A DNA stretch of 64,000 nt from NCBI RefSeq assembly GCF_947242115.1, contig NC_074726.1, positions 7,895,070 to 7,959,069 of the forward strand, read 5' to 3'. The position numbers and the translations under genes are program-made. Every line of letters starts with the position of its first letter. Within the stretch, counting starts at the first letter, position 1. The notes under the pieces were generated by a model that made no database searches, had not been told where the DNA came from, and saw only the letters and a program-made list of their open reading frames with translations. Source of the DNA: Biomphalaria glabrata. Lineage: Eukaryota > Mollusca > Gastropoda > Planorbidae. Positions 60,046-64,000 of the stretch are shown piece after piece.

Positions 60046-61740
60046 GTGTGTAGGGCTATAGGAGGTGCGTAAGATCTTAAGTTAGCTGGTGACTGGGCTT
60101 CAAGAGAGAAAGAGAGAGTCGGAGACTGGAGATTGAGAGTTAGTCAAAAGTTGTGAGAGTATAAGGATAGTCCGTGTTGGAGCATGCACAAAACTAATTT
60201 TTTTTTTTTTTTTGTGCTAAAGTGATCTGATGATTCACATGACGTCTATTGAAAATATGTTAAAGAGTTGAATAAAGTGTTTATTTAGACCTCCTAATAT
60301 ACATCTGACTCTCTGAGTCTCCTTATTAAGATGTCCTGTTAGTGTCGTCAAAAGACTGAACTAGGGCTTGGAGTTGCTCGCCAGTGATCCAGCCCCCTAG
60401 ACAACGACCTTTGCATTCACCCATGGCAACCCCTAAATAAAATTCCTATTACAAATATATTAAAAAAGGAGTATTAATCCTGTTACAACCCCCACCTTTT
60501 TTTCACCTCTTTTGTTTGTTTGTTACAGAAGAGTCAGGCTTACACGCCTGAAGGCTAGAAAATATGCATGCTCTTCTAAACTTGCGGAATAATGAGTCCA
60601 GTTGAACACTTTCCTTTAGAAATATATCTCTATCCTATGTTCAGACTTCATGATGGCTGGAGTTGAACTAAGGAGAAATTTTGACTACAGCATCAAGTGC
60701 ATGCTACACGAACAGCTTGTTTTTCAAGTTAATCTACACTGTTTTTTTCTTAATGGAAATAATTCTAATTAAAAACAACTAGGTTTAACAGTTTTGGTTG
60801 GTGACAAATCGGCACTGTGCCATACCTGTTGGCATTTTATATAGATTTAACAATGGCAATAAATCAAAGTCAATGTGCAACTTAAGATTAGTCGGAGCCA
60901 GTCTACATATTTTGCTAAAAGTTTCAGCCCCACTGCTTCATTGTTCACATCCAGGTTGTTAAACTATTGAGTAGACCCGGACGTTTCATTTTAACTCATG
61001 TATTCAGTCAAAATTAAAACTATAAATGACTGGACCATTTTCATTAGTTCCATGACTAGATCTATTAACTTTTATCAAGTCGATGTGTTCTTACTAGGCT
61101 CTTATGGCTTTAAAAAAAAAAAAAAAAAAAAATCCATAGTCTATAGTTCTCTTTTTTCTTCTACTAGCTTAGTTCGTATTTCCAAGTGACAAGTTTGTAA
61201 AAAAAATGTCAAGAAACCAATTTTCACCATTATTCAATCTTGTCAACAGTGCTTGCGAATTTAGCTTGTTCCATGAAGTTTTAAACCTAATAGCATATCA
61301 GTATTTTTCAAATTAAAGTCTCATTATGTACCAGTACTGGCAGTGGTGTTAGTTATTCGTACTTCAGTGTTAGATTCGTCCGAGTTATGTTTGGATTTTA
61401 GGTAAATATATTTTCAATTCAACTGCTGGTAGTTGTCAAGAATGCATTTTATGAACAGCATTATAGCTGATGGATTCAGATGTTTTACTATAAAAATTAT
61501 ACTACTTTTAAAATTACATTGACTGTAATGAAACATTCGTGAAAAGCATTGCTGGTTGTAGATCTAGTATTTCATCATATACATGACCTTAAATCATTAA
61601 AATGGTTTCCAAAGAAAAGGTTTCATGTTTTTTTTAATGGACAATTGTAACACTTTTGCATTAACAGGAATTTCTAGAGGGACCAGTACACATTAAAGAT
61701 GCATCAGGATTAAGCGCAACACTATTTTCTAGTAATTATG

Positions 61741-61950
61741 AGATGGATCTCCGGTTCAAATATCAGTGAAGACTGGGATTTTGAACAGTACTTTAGGGCA
61801 CCCCTGAGTCACCCTACTCAAATCAGTACCTGACAATAGTTGAAAGTAAAGGCAGTTAGTTATTTTGCAGGCAACGCAAACGCTCATCAAACTCTCTGTC
61901 AAGAAACAGTTGACTTTTAAGATTTCATTGCGAGGTCTGAAAGGGGGTAC
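61741..61950 (+). mobile_element. tRNA-derived SINE, type A (diverged)
   Basis: CTCCGGTTCAAATATCAGTG AAGACTGGGATTTTGAA (B box and following core), CAGTACCTGACAATAGTTGA AAGTAAAGGCAGTTAG and GCGAGGTCTGAAAGGGGGTA at the tail. Just beyond the end of the beta-catenin gene, opposite strand. Confidence 0.78.
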
Positions 61951-62159
61951 AATTATGAATTCAGCATTACCATGCATGAACTGAAATTGTTGATTAGCTA
62001 TTATACTCCTTTATAGTGCAAATAGCTATTTATCAATCTAATTTACAACATGTATACACACTCATAAACATAAGTAGGCCCACAGTAAGACTTACACATA
62101 CATCTTAGAATATTTATTTTAAAAAGAAATAAAAACAAAAAGAGATGAATATGAAAGAA

Positions 62160-63656
62160 ATGATATTTATTGACCATCCATGCATATGTTAAAAAATGTT
62201 TTTTTTTAAAAACAAAACTGCAGTACAATGATGTTCCATGAATACTTTGTGTACAAGGTAGGTATGATCAAAGGAGAGAGAAAAAAAAAAAGACAACACA
62301 CACAAACGACACTAAAACAAAAAAAAAACTGTACACTCAATGTAATCCAGCTCTCTGTTTTTGATTTGCTGCTAACATATTCTTTATACCTGGTGTCAAA
62401 TATGTTATGCCATGATATGATTAACATATACAAAAAATAATTACCTTTTGTTTTCGACATGCGAAATCTACACATCTGTTTACAATACATTAAAATCATA
62501 TATATTATTCACAACCTTTGGCAGAGAGAAGGCAAATTATGTCATAAAAAAAAAAATAACAGAAAAAAAAAGGGAATAGTTTTGTACATAAGAAAAGAGA
62601 AAAAAAGGAGGTCAGTATTTTGTTTTTTAAAAAAGGAGGTCAGTATTTTGTTTTTAAGTCCAAGATAAAAAATCATAAGTGACAAAAAAAAAACTTAGCA
62701 AAGATCTAACTTCCATTCTTATAATTTTCTCCACATTATCTAGTCTCTAAACTTTTTTGTTCATTTTTAATTACTAAGAAAAAACAAAATTCATACACAG
62801 CTGAATTCCCTGAATGAAGAAAAGGTTGCTGTTATTTTCTGCAGGAGATAGAAATGAAATAAATTTTTAATGTCATCATTTAAAGGCAAGGTCTATCCTC
62901 TGGTACGGTAGCAAGAAATAAAGAGACAAAAAACAAATGAAGGGTGAAAAGATGCAATTATGAGACAAATGTGAACATGGAAAATGTCTGGTCCATAACT
63001 GCAGTTGGTGAGGAATTGTTCATTGATAATAGCAGAGCCTCATTTTAGACTTTGTTTCATCAGCTGTTTCAAGGTAAATATCTCAAACCATAAAATAAGT
63101 ATAAAAAAATATGATACATAATGTTCTCAAATATATCTATATTAAAAAGACATACATAGAAATCATTCATGGTACTATTCAATAGCATGGCAATAAAAAA
63201 AAAAAAAAAGAATGATAAATAAACATTCTGTAAATGCATTTAAAAAACCAAAACAACGAGGAACATGTGTTCCAGCAAAGATCTAACTTCCTTCTAAACA
63301 GAAAGAGATTTCACTGCACAAAGCTATTGTACATTTCTAGTGCATGTAAAGTCCAGTCAAATATATAAATATATTAAAATAAAACTTTAAAAAGTTATAC
63401 ATTTCATTAAGTCACTTGAATATGTCTTTAATGTGCTTAAAAGTCATCTAAACACTTTTTTTTAGAGCCTTTGTCTATTTTTTTGTAAGTTAAAAGATGA
63501 AATTACATAAAAAGAAAAAAAAATTTAATGCATCTATGATTATCCATCAAAATTAAAATAAATAATATTTGCAACAGTATTGCCTGTGAACTGTTCATTG
63601 CTTCAGCATGAAATGAGTGTCAAAAAAAACATTGCTCACACACAAGGCATCAGAAG
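62160..63656 (-). other. Probable beta-catenin 3' UTR
   Basis: Continues from the stop at 63657. AT-rich and ORF-free; an AATAAA on the - strand at 62166-62171 (TTTATT on +), with another at about 62113, could end the transcript. A 26-bp stretch (AAAAAGGAGGTCAGTATTTT GTTTTT) is tandemly doubled at 62605-62656. Confidence 0.45.
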
Positions 63657-63847
63657 TTACACATCAGTGTCATACCAGAGATTAGGATTGTCTCCCGTAG
63701 GGGGCCCGAGTGCTGGGTCCAGGTTGTCAAAGTTTATGTCACCAGGGTTGGCCAAGTCTGGCAAGTTGTCCATGGGACCATAGTTGCTGCTGTGCTGGCT
63801 ACCAATATCCAAGCCTTGCATGGAATCAATTGGAACTTGTTCATAGC
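63657..63847 (-). CDS. CTNNB1: Beta-catenin (armadillo), last coding exon, partial
   Basis: Beta-catenin links cadherins to alpha-catenin and is the Wnt-pathway transcriptional coactivator with TCF/LEF. Only the C-terminal 63 or so residues lie in the window. The exon opens after TTTGTTTAG at 63848 and reads YEQVPIDSMQGLDIGSQHSS, continues through PMDNLPDLANPGD and ends TGDNPNLWYDTDV then TAA (63657-63659). This parallels the vertebrate ending (LDIGAQ ... DGLPDLG ... PGDSNQLAWFDTDL). The terminal TDV is a class I PDZ ligand and the segment is acidic, as expected of the transactivation tail. The armadillo repeats and N-terminal degron lie beyond the window edge; 63848-64000 is intron. Confidence 0.9.
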
Positions 63848-64000
63848 CTAAACAAAAATGGAGAAGCTTAAAACTTCATAACTGGTACAAGAGGTTCATT
63901 ATATAAACATGTAAAGTGATTTCAAAATGATATGTTCAAAACTTGGAGATCAATCCTTCTCTACAGGGTTGGTCTGCACTTTGAGAAAAAGAAGGTTAAA

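Noticed and set aside
59880-60480. Possible solo LTR
   Set aside because: AATAAAG and CCTGTTA words are suggestive, but I could not find paired TG...CA ends with a target duplication. Not annotated as an LTR.

Overview
The window is AT-rich animal nuclear DNA with small exons, GT/AG introns and dense repeat debris. It holds two complete conserved genes and the last coding exon of a third. The interspersed repeats (two tRNA-derived SINE types, several eroded LINE tails, an AGCTTATATCAACT-type repeat, TCTAGA/AGATCT-rich DNA) resemble those I know from panpulmonate snails, so my best guess is a freshwater gastropod of the Biomphalaria/Bulinus/Lymnaea kind. That attribution rests on memory of repeat families, not on a search.

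Layout. (1) 1-788: upstream region and likely promoter of the first gene. (2) 789-22088, + strand: CWC22 (nucampholin), the spliceosomal MIF4G/MA3 protein that brings eIF4A3 to the exon junction complex. I traced 17 coding exons; they join without a frame break into a 1026-residue protein. Its N-terminus carries about 12 tandem copies of a 14-residue charged unit encoded in exon 2. The introns hold two related hAT-like non-autonomous DNA transposons, LINE tails, SINEs and a long (TA)n tract. (3) About 22650-28505: no protein gene; it lies between the 3' ends of two convergent genes, with an eroded LINE piece and probably a long 3' UTR for the next gene. (4) 28506-53378, - strand: ANKIB1, an ankyrin-repeat RBR E3 ubiquitin ligase. 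I traced 21 coding exons giving 1501 residues, with a possible N-myristoylation signal, ankyrin repeats, RING1-IBR-RING2 with the catalytic cysteine, a UIM and a very long serine-rich acidic tail. (5) About 53400-62150: gene-poor, with SINE and LINE remnants, a complete small hAT-type MITE at 56033-56298, TCTAGA-rich DNA and a cluster of CACGTG boxes near 59.8-60.0 kb. (6) 62160-63847, - strand: the last coding exon and probable 3' UTR of beta-catenin (armadillo/CTNNB1), ending in the conserved acidic PDZ-ligand C-terminus.

The three genes have no obvious joint pathway. CWC22 acts in pre-mRNA splicing, ANKIB1 in ubiquitylation, and beta-catenin in adhesion and Wnt signalling. I found no CRISPR array, rRNA, confident tRNA gene or bacterial-type operon. 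The most unusual host feature is the CWC22 N-terminal repeat array. The most unusual mobile feature is the pair of CAGACATGCCTAC-ended elements with 6-bp target duplications and TCTAGA-rich interiors.
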